Below are positions 19,361-28,253 of a DNA stretch of 64,000 nt, piece after piece. Origin of the DNA: Alloyangia pacifica (GTDB lineage Bacteria; Pseudomonadota; Alphaproteobacteria; Rhodobacterales; Rhodobacteraceae). The position numbers and the translations under genes are program-made. Positions within the stretch are counted from its first letter, which is position 1, and every line of letters starts with the position of its first letter. The DNA is taken from assembly GCF_020524285.1 (NCBI RefSeq), contig NZ_JAIVKX010000010.1, forward strand, positions 62,001 to 126,000, given 5' to 3'. Under the pieces are notes generated by a model. The model ran no database searches and was not told the DNA's origin. It saw only the letters and a program-made list of their open reading frames with translations.

Positions 19361-20887
19361 TCAGACCGTCTCACCCGCCGAAAGTCGCTCCAGGAACTCT
19401 TCGGCCCCGGCCAGCACGGTCTCGCGCTTGTCCTCGTCCATCCGGTCCCAGGTGCGGTACATATTGCCCATGCGGGGGTTGTTCTCGAACCTCTCGCGGT
19501 GGCGGGTCAGGAAGTGCCAGTAGAGCAGGTTGAACGGGCAGGCGTCCTCGCCGGTCTTCTGCTTCACGTCATAGGCGCAGTGCTTGCAGTGGTCCGACAT
19601 GCGGTCGATGTAGGCGCCCGACGACACATAGGGCTTCGAGGCGATCACCCCGCCATCGGCGAACTGGCTCATGCCCACGGTGTTCGGCGCTTCGACCCAC
19701 TCATAGGCATCGGCGTAGACCGACAGGTACCATTCGTGCACCTCGGCCGGGTCGATCCCGGCGATGAGGGCGAAGTTGCCGGTGACCATCAGCCGCTGGA
19801 TGTGGTGGGCATAGGCCTCGTCCCGCGTCTGCGCCACCGCCTTCGACAGGCAGCGCATCTTGGTCTCGGCGCCCCAGTAGAGTGGCGGCAGCTTGCGCTG
19901 CTGGTTCAGCCGGTTGCGGCGCGGGTAGTCCGGCCCTTCAAGAAAGTAGATGCCGCGCACGTATTCGCGCCAGCCGATGATCTGGCGGATGAAGCCCTCG
20001 ACCGAGTTCAGCGGTGCATCGCCCTTGCGGTAGGCCTCTGCCGCCGCCTCGCAGACCTCGAGCGGCGAGAGCAGCCCGAGGTTGATGTAGGGCGAGAGCA
20101 GCGCGTGGTTGAGGTACTTGTGCCCGTCCACCATGGCGTCCTGGTAGGCGCCGAAGTCGGGCAGGGCGTGGCGGATGAAATGCGCCAGCGCGCGCCGGGC
20201 CTGCCCGCGGTCGGTGGCGAAGGTGAACGGGCGCAACGTGCCGAAGTTGTCGGCAAAGCGCGCCTCGACCAGGTCGAGCACCTCCTCGACGGTCTCGTCC
20301 GGGGTGAAATTCATCGGGCCGCCGTGGGAGATGCCATCGGGGGGCGGCTTGCGGTTCTCGCTGTCGTAGTTCCATTCGCCGCCCTCGGGCTTGCCGCCGG
20401 CCATCAGCAGCCCGGTCTTGCGGCGCATCTCTCGGTAGAAATACTCCATGCGCAGCGCCTTGCGGCCCTTGGCCCAACCCTCGAACTCGGCATGCGAGGC
20501 GAGAAACCGGTCGTCCTCCAGCAGCGTGATGTCGAGCGGGGTGTCCCGCAGAGCCTCGATCAGCCGCCATTCGCCCGGTTCGGTGGCCAGCACCTTGTCG
20601 AAGCCGGTCTGCTCGGCGCGGCGCAGCAGCTCGCCGGGGATCGAGCCGGCGTTGTCGGTGTCGTCGAGCTGGGTGTAGCGCACCTCCCATCCATCCCCGC
20701 GCAGGCGGGTCGCGAACTTGCGCATGGCGGCGAAGATCAGCGCGATCTTCTTGGGGTGGTGCGGGGCATAGTCGGTCTCGGCGGCGACCTCTGCCATGAC
20801 CACCACGTCACGTGTCTTGTCGGCCTTGCGCAGGGCGATCAGCTCTTCCGAAAGCTGGTCGCCCAGCACCAGAACCAGCCGGCTCAC
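19361..20887 (-). CDS. FeS-cluster bacterial cryptochrome/(6-4) photolyase
   Basis: The 508-residue protein belongs to the cryptochrome/photolyase-related FeS-BCP group (PhrB/CryB-like), which bind FAD, a ribolumazine antenna and a [4Fe-4S] cluster and repair (6-4) photoproducts or act as blue-light sensors. The cluster cysteines are visible: one in KMRCLSK, two in HCKHC, and one 13 residues later in EDACPF. The N-terminal Rossmann domain starts LVLVLGDQLS. It follows an SDR gene with a 4-bp overlap. Function as a repair enzyme or regulator cannot be decided from sequence. Confidence 0.9.
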   Translation of the reverse strand: MSRLVLVLGDQLSEELIALRKADKTRDVVVMAEVAAETDYAPHHPKKIALIFAAMRKFATRLRGDGWEVRYTQLDDTDNAGSIPGELLRRAEQTGFDKVLATEPGEWRLIEALRDTPLDITLLEDDRFLASHAEFEGWAKGRKALRMEYFYREMRRKTGLLMAGGKPEGGEWNYDSENRKPPPDGISHGGPMNFTPDETVEEVLDLVEARFADNFGTLRPFTFATDRGQARRALAHFIRHALPDFGAYQDAMVDGHKYLNHALLSPYINLGLLSPLEVCEAAAEAYRKGDAPLNSVEGFIRQIIGWREYVRGIYFLEGPDYPRRNRLNQQRKLPPLYWGAETKMRCLSKAVAQTRDEAYAHHIQRLMVTGNFALIAGIDPAEVHEWYLSVYADAYEWVEAPNTVGMSQFADGGVIASKPYVSSGAYIDRMSDHCKHCAYDVKQKTGEDACPFNLLYWHFLTRHRERFENNPRMGNMYRTWDRMDEDKRETVLAGAEEFLERLSAGETV

Positions 20888-21570
20888 CAGGGCACCTCCT
20901 TGCCCGCCCAGTCGAAGAAGCGGCCGGTGTGCTCGGGCCCCAGCCCGTCCAGCACGGTCAGCAGGTTCTGCGCGGCCTCCTCCGGCGCCACCGAGGGGTG
21001 GCGGCCGAGGTAATCGGCGGTGAAGGGCGTGGCCACGGTCCCCGGGTGCAGCGCGACGCAGGCGAGCTGGCGGTGGGTGCGCGCCATCTCCACCGAGGCG
21101 CTGCGGATCATCTGGTTCAGCGCCGCCTTGGAGGCGCGGTAGGAATACCAGCCGCCCAGCCGGTTGTCGCCGATCGAGCCGACCCGGGCCGAGAGCGCGG
21201 CGAAGGTCGCAGGGCGGTCGCGCGGCAGCAGGCGGCGCGCGTGTTTCAGCACCAGAGCCGGGCCAAGCGCGTTGAGCGCCATCTGCTGCAGGAACTGCTC
21301 CGGCTCCAGCGCCTTGAGGGTCTTTTCCGGCTCCGAGCCCTGCAGGGCCAGCGCGCCAGTTGCGACGAAGATCAGGTCGAATTTTCCATCGAGCGCCCCG
21401 ATGTGTTCGGCGACCGACTCTGGGGCGGTCACATCAAGCCCGTGGTCGCGGCGCGACAGGCCGATGACCTCTGTGCCGCGCGCGGTCAGAGCGGCCTGCA
21501 GCGCGCTGCCGATGCCGCCGCTCGATCCGATCAGAAGTGCGCGTTCGCCGTTGGGGTCGCCGTGGGTCAT
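20884..21570 (-). CDS. Short-chain dehydrogenase/reductase family protein
   Basis: The 228 residues show the SDR nucleotide-binding loop GSSGGIG at 15-21 and the catalytic YxxxK as YRASK in GGWYSYRASKAALNQM. It resembles the CsgA-like branch often found beside FeS-type photolyases. The second D/R position after beta-2 (SRRD) favours NADPH. The ATGA overlap with the photolyase gene implies co-expression, so a role in pterin or flavin cofactor supply or stress response is possible but unproven. Confidence 0.85.
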   Translation of the reverse strand: MTHGDPNGERALLIGSSGGIGSALQAALTARGTEVIGLSRRDHGLDVTAPESVAEHIGALDGKFDLIFVATGALALQGSEPEKTLKALEPEQFLQQMALNALGPALVLKHARRLLPRDRPATFAALSARVGSIGDNRLGGWYSYRASKAALNQMIRSASVEMARTHRQLACVALHPGTVATPFTADYLGRHPSVAPEEAAQNLLTVLDGLGPEHTGRFFDWAGKEVPW

Positions 21571-21612
21571 GACCGCCGAGATAGCGGTGCGGGGCGCAGC
21601 GGCAAGCGCGGT

Positions 21613-22440
21613 TCAGCCCAATTCCAGCGTCGCCACCGCGTGCAGGCCGGGGCCGGGCAGCGGCGCGGGGCCGCGGTACATGCGCGCCGTGTGGAACATC
21701 GGCTCCAGTCCCATCTCGAGGCAATGCGCCGCCAGGGGGGCCGATTCCGAGGGCAGGTCGATCATCACCGGATCGTCGCCGCTGTGCTGCGCCGCGGCTT
21801 CCAGCAGCGCCCCGGCGATCGCCATGTCGGGCGCGCAGAGCGGGCCGATCTTCCAGCCGTCGCGGCAGCGGCGAATGGTCAGGAAGCCGTCCGGCGCGCC
21901 GTTGCTGCGGTGCACCAGCGTGTGGCGGGTCTGCGCCGGCTCCAGCCAGGCAGCGCTGAAGGTGGGCTTGGCGTAGCCGCAGGCGCGGCGCTCCATCTCG
22001 ATCAGGATCGGATGGTCTGTCGCCGAGGCCGAGGTCACCCCCTTGCCGTGGCCGGCGCGCAGCACCCCGGAGTAGCGCTTGGTCTGCCCGGCCAGCACGA
22101 AGCCCGACTTGCGGTAGTTCTCCTGCTGCGCCGGAACGCCATCGAGCCCGACCGTGCGGTCCCCCGCGTGTTTCAGCGCATGCGTCCACAGCGCGTGCGC
22201 GATGCCCTGACCGCGGTAGGCGGGCGCGCAGAGGTAGAGCCCGAGGAAGGCGAGGCTGTCCGAATGGTTCACAACCGAGATCGCCGCCGCCATCTTGCCG
22301 CCGAGCTCGGCGCAGAAAAAGCCTTCGGGGTCGGTGCCGTAGAACACGTCGAGATCCTCGAGGCCGGGGTTCCAGCCCTCGTCGGCGGCCCAGTCGAGCG
22401 CCCGGCCGAGATCGGCCCGGGTCATGGTCCGCAGCATCAT
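21613..22440 (-). CDS. GNAT family N-acetyltransferase with C-terminal YitH-like domain
   Basis: The 275-residue protein has an N-terminal GNAT domain (acetyl-CoA loop near APAYRGQGIAHALW, followed by LDGVPAQQENYRKSGF) and a second half resembling the Acetyltransf_18/YitH domain, ending MFHTARMYRG. Such two-domain proteins acetylate small amines or amino acids; the substrate is unknown. The start overlaps the stop of the upstream GntR regulator by 4 bp, so both are one transcript. Confidence 0.85.
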   Translation of the reverse strand: MMLRTMTRADLGRALDWAADEGWNPGLEDLDVFYGTDPEGFFCAELGGKMAAAISVVNHSDSLAFLGLYLCAPAYRGQGIAHALWTHALKHAGDRTVGLDGVPAQQENYRKSGFVLAGQTKRYSGVLRAGHGKGVTSASATDHPILIEMERRACGYAKPTFSAAWLEPAQTRHTLVHRSNGAPDGFLTIRRCRDGWKIGPLCAPDMAIAGALLEAAAQHSGDDPVMIDLPSESAPLAAHCLEMGLEPMFHTARMYRGPAPLPGPGLHAVATLELG

Positions 22441-23162
22441 GGCCGCAACGCGTCGCGCAGGGTCCGCGGCGCGGCCGGGGTCTCGCGCAGGTCGAGCGAT
22501 GACAGCAGATCGAGCAGGTGGCCCTTCATCAATTCCTCCGCCGTGGCGCCGTCGCCCTGTTCGAGGGCGGTCAGCAGCGCCTCATGGGCGTGAGTTTCGC
22601 ACATTGCCTTGGGTCTGCGCCAGTAAAGAGCGACGACCAGCGACGAGCGCGCGATCAACTGCGCGATGAATTCCGCGATGGTGGACTGGTCGGCGATGCG
22701 GGCCAGCTCGATGTGGAACTCGCCCGACAGCCGCACGGCCATGCCGAAATCGCCGCGATCCAGCGCCGCGTGCTCGGCGGCGTTGTGGGCGCGCAGCGTG
22801 GCGACGTCCTGCGGGGTGATGCGTTCGGCGGCGGAACGGGCGGTGCGCGGCTCGAGCAGGGCGCGGGCCTCGAAGACCTCGCGCGCCTCGCGGATCGAGG
22901 GCTCGGCGACAAAGGCGCCACGGTTCGGCTCGATCGTCACGAGCTGGTCATGTGCCAGCATCTGCAGGGCCGAGCGCACGATGGTCCGCCCGACGCCGAA
23001 GATCTCGCCGACCTCGTCCTCATTCAGTTTCAGCCCCGGCGCCAGACGGTGCTCGTGCACCGCAAGCGTCAGCGCGTCGGCCACGGCCCGCGCTTTCGAC
23101 CCCTTGGCCTTGTCCGCGGCCTTGTCCGCCTCTCTTGCCGGTTTCCCCGCCTCTTTGGTCAC
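22437..23162 (-). CDS. GntR family (FadR/FCD subfamily) transcriptional regulator
   Basis: The 241 residues comprise a basic N-terminal extension (about 25 residues rich in Lys/Ala), a GntR winged helix (EDEVGEIFGVGRTIVRSALQML around 47-68) and an all-helical FCD ligand domain with the metal-binding histidine motif in GEFHIELARIA and ETHAHEALL. It is divergent from an ABC importer with a hydantoin racemase-type gene, which is its probable target. A candidate FadR-type operator lies at 23242-23257. Confidence 0.9.
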   Translation of the reverse strand: MTKEAGKPAREADKAADKAKGSKARAVADALTLAVHEHRLAPGLKLNEDEVGEIFGVGRTIVRSALQMLAHDQLVTIEPNRGAFVAEPSIREAREVFEARALLEPRTARSAAERITPQDVATLRAHNAAEHAALDRGDFGMAVRLSGEFHIELARIADQSTIAEFIAQLIARSSLVVALYWRRPKAMCETHAHEALLTALEQGDGATAEELMKGHLLDLLSSLDLRETPAAPRTLRDALRP

Positions 23163-23241
23163 GTGCGTCTCCTTTGAGGTCTATGTTCCCGAACGGGCCT
23201 CCGGAGACAAGAGAACGGCCCATTGCATGTGATGATTTTTA

Positions 23242-23257
23242 AGATCGTGTACAATCT
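23242..23257. promoter_or_regulatory. Candidate GntR operator in the divergent region
   Basis: AGATCGTGTACAATCT is a 16-bp inverted repeat (AGATnGTnnACnATCT) with the GT-nn-AC core expected for FadR-subfamily regulators. It lies in the 261-bp gap between the GntR gene and the ABC ATPase gene and contains a TACAAT that could serve as a -10 element. Confidence 0.5.
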
Positions 23258-23423
23258 GATCTCAAAAAGCGCACATATGGCTCATGTATTGGTGAAAATT
23301 TGGGCGGGCTTCAGAATCTGACCTCCCGCGACGTCGGCCGTGCTTCGTTTTCCGCGCGGGCCGGGGACAGGATCGGGAAGTCACCGCAGATGCGGACCTG
23401 AAGGCAGACCACCCGGGGGATAC

Positions 23424-24407
23424 ATGCGCCAAGGACTCGATCTCGAACTCGTCGGCCTGACAAAGCGTTACGGGGACACCGTGGCCGTCGATGCGATCAA
23501 CCACCACTTCGGCTCGGGCGTTTACGCCTGCCTGCTCGGCCCCTCGGGTTGCGGCAAGTCCTCGACGCTGCGGATGATCGCGGGCCACGAGAGCGTCAGC
23601 GACGGATCGATCGTGCTGGGCGGCGCCGACATCTCCTACCTGCCGCCGGCCAAGCGCGGCACGGCGATGATGTTCCAGAGCTACGCGCTTTTCCCGCACC
23701 TGTCTGTGGCCGACAATGTCGCCTTCAGCCTCAAGATGAAGGGCGTCGACGCCGCCACCCGCCGCAAGAAGGCGATGGAGATGCTCGCGCTCGTCGACAT
23801 GACCCAATACGCCGAGCGGCTGCCCTCGCAGCTCTCGGGTGGCCAGCAGCAGCGGGTCGCGCTGGCCCGCGCGCTGATCACCGAGCCGCAGATCCTGCTG
23901 CTCGACGAGCCGCTCTCGGCGCTCGACCCGTTCCTGCGCATCCGCATGCGCGCCGAGCTGAAGCGCCTGCAGCGCGAGCTCGGCATCACCTTCGTGCACG
24001 TCACCCACGGCCAGGACGAGGCGCTGGCGCTGGCCGACGAGATCGTCGTGATGAACAACGCCGTCATCGAACAGGCCGGCAGCGCGCGCGACGTGTTCAA
24101 CGCGCCGAAGACCGAGTTCGTCGCCCGCTTCATGGGCGGGCATAACGTGCTGGCGCTGCCGCAGGGCCATTTCGCGATCCGCAACGACCTGACGCGCATC
24201 GCCCCCGAGGCCGGTGCCAAGCTGGGCGGCAAGGTCACCTCGGTGGAGTTCCAGGGCACGCATGTGGCGGTGACCGTGGTCGCCGCGGGCGATCAGGACG
24301 TCACCGCCTGGGTGCCCGAGGAGCAATTCTTCTCCGATCCGAAATCCCCCGGCGACGGGGTCGGCCTGGTCTGGGACGACCAGGCGCTGCATCCGCTTTC
24401 GGCCTGA
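23424..24407 (+). CDS. ABC transporter ATP-binding protein (polyamine/small-molecule importer type)
   Basis: The 327-residue ATPase has Walker A GPSGCGKSS, the signature LSGGQQQRVALARAL, Walker B ILLLDEPLSALD and the H-loop HVTHGQDEA, followed by a short C-terminal regulatory barrel (TOBE-like, from about residue 255). The class is the PotA/AfuC/CysA group of importers. It is the first gene of a five-gene cluster with a solute-binding protein, two permeases and a racemase-family gene, divergent from a GntR regulator. Confidence 0.92.
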   Translation: MRQGLDLELVGLTKRYGDTVAVDAINHHFGSGVYACLLGPSGCGKSSTLRMIAGHESVSDGSIVLGGADISYLPPAKRGTAMMFQSYALFPHLSVADNVAFSLKMKGVDAATRRKKAMEMLALVDMTQYAERLPSQLSGGQQQRVALARALITEPQILLLDEPLSALDPFLRIRMRAELKRLQRELGITFVHVTHGQDEALALADEIVVMNNAVIEQAGSARDVFNAPKTEFVARFMGGHNVLALPQGHFAIRNDLTRIAPEAGAKLGGKVTSVEFQGTHVAVTVVAAGDQDVTAWVPEEQFFSDPKSPGDGVGLVWDDQALHPLSA

Positions 24408-24474
24408 ACGGGGCCGGAGGGGTCAAGGGCCGAAAAGGTCCGGTCAAGACAAGTCCAACACAGGGAGTTAGGAC

Positions 24475-25740
24475 ATGACGACGAAGAAACTCAGCCGCCG
24501 CGGCCTGCTGAAAGGCGCCGCCGCCGCAGGCGCGGCAACCGCCTTCCCGGCACCGATGATCTGGGCACAGAACATCAAGGACGTCACCCTGCGCCAGTTC
24601 GGCACCGGTGTGTCGAACCTCAACGAAGTGGCGCAGAAGGTGAAGGAAGACCTCGGTTTCACGCTCGAGATGACCGCGCTCGACTCCGACGCCGTGACCC
24701 AGCGCGCCGCCACCCAGCCCGGCAGCTTCGACATCGCCGACATCGAGTACTGGATCTGCAAGAAGGTCTGGCCGACCGGCAACCTGCAAGCGATGGATGT
24801 CAGCAAGATCAAGAACTACGACAAGATCGTCGGCATCTTCAAGGACGGCAAGTTGACCCCCGAGTCGACCATCGCCCAGGGCACCGCGCCGCACACCGTC
24901 GGCTTCACCGATGGTCCCGACGGCACCACCTTCGCCGACGAGCAGACCAACTGGATGACGCTCATCCCGACGATCTACAACGCCGACACGCTGGGCATCC
25001 GCCCCGACCTCATCGGCCGTCCGATCGAGACCTGGGCCGAGCTGCTGAACCCCGAATTCAAGGGCAAGGCGTCGATCCTCGACATTTCGTCGATCGGCAT
25101 CATGGACGCCGCCATGGTCTGCGAGGCCATGGGTGAAATCCAGTACGGCGACAAGGGCAACATGACCCGTGAAGAGATCGACAAGACCATGGCGATCTTC
25201 ACCGAGGCCAAGCGCAACGGCCAGTTCCGTGCCTTCTGGAAGACCTTCGACGAGAGCGTCAACCTGATGGCCTCGGGCGAGGTGGTGATCCAGTCCATGT
25301 GGTCGCCCGCCATCACCGCGGTGAAATCGCGCGGCATCGACTGCGTCTACCAGCCGCTGAAGGAAGGCTATCGTTCCTGGGGCGGTGGCATTGGCCTGTC
25401 GAAGAACCTCTCGGGTCTCGAACTGGATGCGGCCTACGAGTACATCAACTGGTACCTCGACGGCTGGGTCGGCGGCTTCCTGATGCGCCAGGGCTACTAC
25501 TCGGCGGTTCCGGAAACCTCGAAGAACTTCATGAGCGAAAACGAGTGGGGCTACTGGTTCGAGGGCAAGGAAGCCACCGACACCATCACCAACCCGTTCG
25601 GCGACGCCATGGCACAGGCCGGCGAAGTGCGCGACGGCGGTTCCTTCGAAGAGCGCATGGGCTCGGTGGCCTGCTGGAACGCCGTCATGGACGAGAACCA
25701 GTACATGGTCCGCAAGTGGAACGAGTTCATCGCGGCCTGA
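24475..25740 (+). CDS. ABC transporter substrate-binding protein with Tat signal
   Basis: The 421-residue protein begins with a twin-arginine signal (LSRRGLLKGAAAAGAATA, processing after about residue 30), so it is exported folded. The mature part is a family 1 extracellular solute-binding protein of the spermidine/putrescine-like type (conserved NADTLG-like segment, and GGGIGLSKN near residue 300). The ligand is unknown; the downstream racemase gene suggests a hydantoin, cyclic amide or amino-acid derivative. AGGGAG lies 8 nt before the ATG. A strong hairpin follows the gene. Confidence 0.9.
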   Translation: MTTKKLSRRGLLKGAAAAGAATAFPAPMIWAQNIKDVTLRQFGTGVSNLNEVAQKVKEDLGFTLEMTALDSDAVTQRAATQPGSFDIADIEYWICKKVWPTGNLQAMDVSKIKNYDKIVGIFKDGKLTPESTIAQGTAPHTVGFTDGPDGTTFADEQTNWMTLIPTIYNADTLGIRPDLIGRPIETWAELLNPEFKGKASILDISSIGIMDAAMVCEAMGEIQYGDKGNMTREEIDKTMAIFTEAKRNGQFRAFWKTFDESVNLMASGEVVIQSMWSPAITAVKSRGIDCVYQPLKEGYRSWGGGIGLSKNLSGLELDAAYEYINWYLDGWVGGFLMRQGYYSAVPETSKNFMSENEWGYWFEGKEATDTITNPFGDAMAQAGEVRDGGSFEERMGSVACWNAVMDENQYMVRKWNEFIAA

Positions 25741-25770
25741 TCCGCGGGTTCCTGACCTGACCGAGATCGC

Positions 25771-25797
25771 CGCGCCCCGGGGACAGCCCGGGGCGCG
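25771..25797 (+). other. Intercistronic GC hairpin after the solute-binding protein gene
   Basis: CGCGCCCCGG (25771-25780) pairs with CCGGGGCGCG (25788-25797), extendable by one pair, with a 5-7-nt loop and no T-tract. It lies 31 bp after the stop of the binding-protein gene and 51 bp before the permease start. It probably protects the upstream mRNA 3' end so that binding protein is made in excess. Confidence 0.6.
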
Positions 25798-25847
25798 GCC
25801 CCATGCAGGCCGCTCCTGCATCTCAAGACCCATCTCCCGGAGGCCCC

Positions 25848-26711
25848 ATGCGCGCTGGCGAAACGAACCGACACCTGACCGGCTGGCTGCTGGCCTCGCC
25901 CCTGACGCTTGTCCTGATCTTCTTCCTCGTGCTGCCCATCGCGATGATCGTCATCGTCAGCTTCTGGCAGGCGACGGAGTTCTCGATCATCCCGGCCTTC
26001 AGCTGGGAGAACTACGATTTCCTGTTCGGCTCTCCGGTGACCTACCGGGTGTTCGGAAACACGATAAAATACGCGCTGATCGTCTGGGTGTTCACGCTGG
26101 CGATCGGCTTCACCGTGGCCTATTTCCTCGCCTTCCACGTGCGCACGCAGACCTGGCAGATCGCGCTTTTCCTGCTCTGCACCATCCCGTTCTGGACCTC
26201 GAACATCATCCGGATGATCTCGTGGATCCCCTTCCTCGGGCGCAACGGGCTGGCCAACTCGGCGCTGATCTCGGCGGGCATCGTCGACGAGCCGGTGGAA
26301 TGGCTGCTCTATTCCGACTTCTCGGTGATCCTAGCCTTCGTGCACCTCTACACGCTGTTCATGGTGGTTCCGATCTTCAACACCATGATGCGCATCGACA
26401 AGTCGCTGATCGAGGCGGCCTATGATGGCGGTGCCTCGGGCTTCCAGACGCTGACCAACGTGATCATCCCGCTGTGCAAGCCGGGCATCATGATCGGCAC
26501 GATCTTCGTTGTCACATTGGTGATGGGCGACTTCGTTACGGTGCGCTTCATGTCAGGCTCGCAATCGGCCAACGTCGGCCGCCTCATCCAGAACGACATC
26601 GCGCTGCTGCAATATCCCTCGGCCTCGGCCACGGCGGTGGTGCTGTTGATCACCGTGCTGATGGTCATCGGCATCCTTCTGCGCTTCGTCGACATCCGCA
26701 AGGAGCTCTGA
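25848..26711 (+). CDS. ABC transporter permease (PotB-like)
   Basis: The 287-residue inner-membrane protein has six predicted helices and the EAA loop (EAAYDGGASGFQTLTNVIIPLCKPG around 199-223) that docks onto the ATPase. The ATG at 25848 was chosen because CGGAGG lies 5 nt upstream; an in-frame ATG at 25803 falls inside the intercistronic region. It pairs with the next permease to form the channel. Confidence 0.9.
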   Translation: MRAGETNRHLTGWLLASPLTLVLIFFLVLPIAMIVIVSFWQATEFSIIPAFSWENYDFLFGSPVTYRVFGNTIKYALIVWVFTLAIGFTVAYFLAFHVRTQTWQIALFLLCTIPFWTSNIIRMISWIPFLGRNGLANSALISAGIVDEPVEWLLYSDFSVILAFVHLYTLFMVVPIFNTMMRIDKSLIEAAYDGGASGFQTLTNVIIPLCKPGIMIGTIFVVTLVMGDFVTVRFMSGSQSANVGRLIQNDIALLQYPSASATAVVLLITVLMVIGILLRFVDIRKEL

Positions 26712-26714
26712 TCC

Positions 26715-27554
26715 ATGGAATCCCGTCCCCGCTCCTTCTACGTTCTCTGCGCCTTCTTCGTGCTGTTCCTGCTGTTCCTCTACGGCCCCACTTTCACCAT
26801 CGCGATCCTCAGCTTCCAGGGTCCGCAGGGGGGGCTCACCTTCCCGATGCGCGGCGCCTCGCTGCACTGGTTCTTCGATCTGTTCCAGCAGCAGGCGGTG
26901 GGCGACATCTGGGGCAGCTTCCGCCGCAGCTTCGTACTCGGGCTGATGGTGATGATCACCACGGTGGTTGTCTCGGTGATGGGCGGCCTTGCCTTCCGAA
27001 AGCGCTTCGCCGGCAACGGGGTACTTTTCTATCTCGTCATCACCGCCTTGGTGATCCCCTCGATCCTCGTCTCGCTCGGCGTCGGTCTGATCTTCAGCCA
27101 GGCGGGGCTGCCGATCCACTGGGCGAGCTCGGGGTTCGGCTCACAGCTGACATGGACGCTGCCCTTCGGCCTGCTGATCATGTTCGCCGTTTTCAACCGT
27201 TTCGACAAATCCTTCGAGGAGGCGGCCCGCGACCAGGGCGCGAGCAACTGGCAGGCGCTGCAGCATGTGGTTCTGCCGATCATCGCGCCCTCGCTGATCG
27301 GGGTCGCGCTCTTCGGCTTCACCCTGAGCTACGACGAGTTCGCCCGCACCCTGCTGACCGCCGGCAGCTACAACACGCTGCCGCTGGAGATCTACGGCAT
27401 GACCACCAATGTCACCACGCCGGTGATCTTCGCGCTCGGCACGCTGACCACCGCCTTCTCGCTGGTGATCATCGGGGTCTTCCTGCTGACCGTCTGGTCG
27501 ATGAACAAGCGCCGCGCCAAGCAGGGATCGGATGCGGGCAAGGGCATGGTCTGA
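26715..27554 (+). CDS. ABC transporter permease (PotC-like)
   Basis: The 279-residue protein has six hydrophobic segments and an EAA loop (EEAARDQGASNWQALQHVVLPIIAPS around 171-196). It begins 3 bp after the previous permease and its TGA overlaps the ATG of the racemase gene by one base, so the three are tightly coupled. Confidence 0.9.
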   Translation: MESRPRSFYVLCAFFVLFLLFLYGPTFTIAILSFQGPQGGLTFPMRGASLHWFFDLFQQQAVGDIWGSFRRSFVLGLMVMITTVVVSVMGGLAFRKRFAGNGVLFYLVITALVIPSILVSLGVGLIFSQAGLPIHWASSGFGSQLTWTLPFGLLIMFAVFNRFDKSFEEAARDQGASNWQALQHVVLPIIAPSLIGVALFGFTLSYDEFARTLLTAGSYNTLPLEIYGMTTNVTTPVIFALGTLTTAFSLVIIGVFLLTVWSMNKRRAKQGSDAGKGMV

Positions 27555-28192
27555 TGGCCTATGTGATCATCAATCCCAACAGCACCGCGGCGATGACCGA
27601 CGGCATGCTCGAGGTCGCGCGCGCCGCCGTGCCGGGCGTGACGATCGAGGGCTGGACCAACGCCGGTGGCCCGCCCGCGATTCAGGGCCACGAGGACGGG
27701 CTGAAGGCCGCGCCGTCGCTGCTGGAGTTGATCGACAAGGCCAATGCCCAGGGGGTCGACGGCATCATCGTCGGCTGTTTCGATGACACGGCGCTGGCGC
27801 AGGCCCAGGCGCGCTCCGGCGTGCCGGTGATCGGCATCGGGCAGGCGGCCTATCACGCCGCGGCGCTGCGCGGATGGAGCTTCTCGGTGGTGACGACGCT
27901 CGCAGTATCGGTGCCGATCCTCGAGGAAAACATCATCGGCTACGGCTTCGAGCACCTGCTGGGCAAGGTGCGCGCTTCGGACGTGCCGGTGCTGGCGCTG
28001 GAAGAGGATCCGGAGACGGCGACCGAGGCGGTGGCCGCCGAGACCGCCCGCGCCATGGCGGGGGACGGGGTGGATTGCGTGATCCTCGGCTGCGCCGGCA
28101 TGGCGAAGCTGACGGCGCACCTGCGGGACCGTTTCGACAAGCCGGTGATCGACGGCGTCGAAAGCGCGGCGCGGCTGATTTCGGTGCTCTGA
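27554..28192 (+). CDS. Aspartate/glutamate/hydantoin racemase family protein
   Basis: The 212-residue protein has the two-domain Asp/Glu racemase fold with the paired catalytic cysteines C75 (IIVGCFDDT) and C180 (VILGCAGMAK). The N-terminal INPNS motif is characteristic of the hydantoin racemase (HyuE-like) branch, which racemises 5-substituted hydantoins without cofactor. No hydantoinase or carbamoylase gene is visible here, so an uncommon substrate or a partner elsewhere is needed. It is the last gene of the ABC cluster. Confidence 0.85.
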   Translation: MAYVIINPNSTAAMTDGMLEVARAAVPGVTIEGWTNAGGPPAIQGHEDGLKAAPSLLELIDKANAQGVDGIIVGCFDDTALAQAQARSGVPVIGIGQAAYHAAALRGWSFSVVTTLAVSVPILEENIIGYGFEHLLGKVRASDVPVLALEEDPETATEAVAAETARAMAGDGVDCVILGCAGMAKLTAHLRDRFDKPVIDGVESAARLISVL

Positions 28193-28193
28193 C

Positions 28194-28227
28194 AGCCCCA
28201 GAAATTTCGACTTTTCGGAAAGGGGCT
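28194..28227 (+). terminator. Stem-loop after the racemase gene
   Basis: AGCCCC (28194-28199) and GGGGCT (28222-28227) pair around an AT-rich loop that can form an inner TTTC/GAAA stem. It is followed by CATTT. It starts right after the stop codon and probably ends the ABC-racemase transcript. Confidence 0.5.
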
Positions 28228-28253
28228 CATTTGGCCGGGATCAAGGCGAACCC

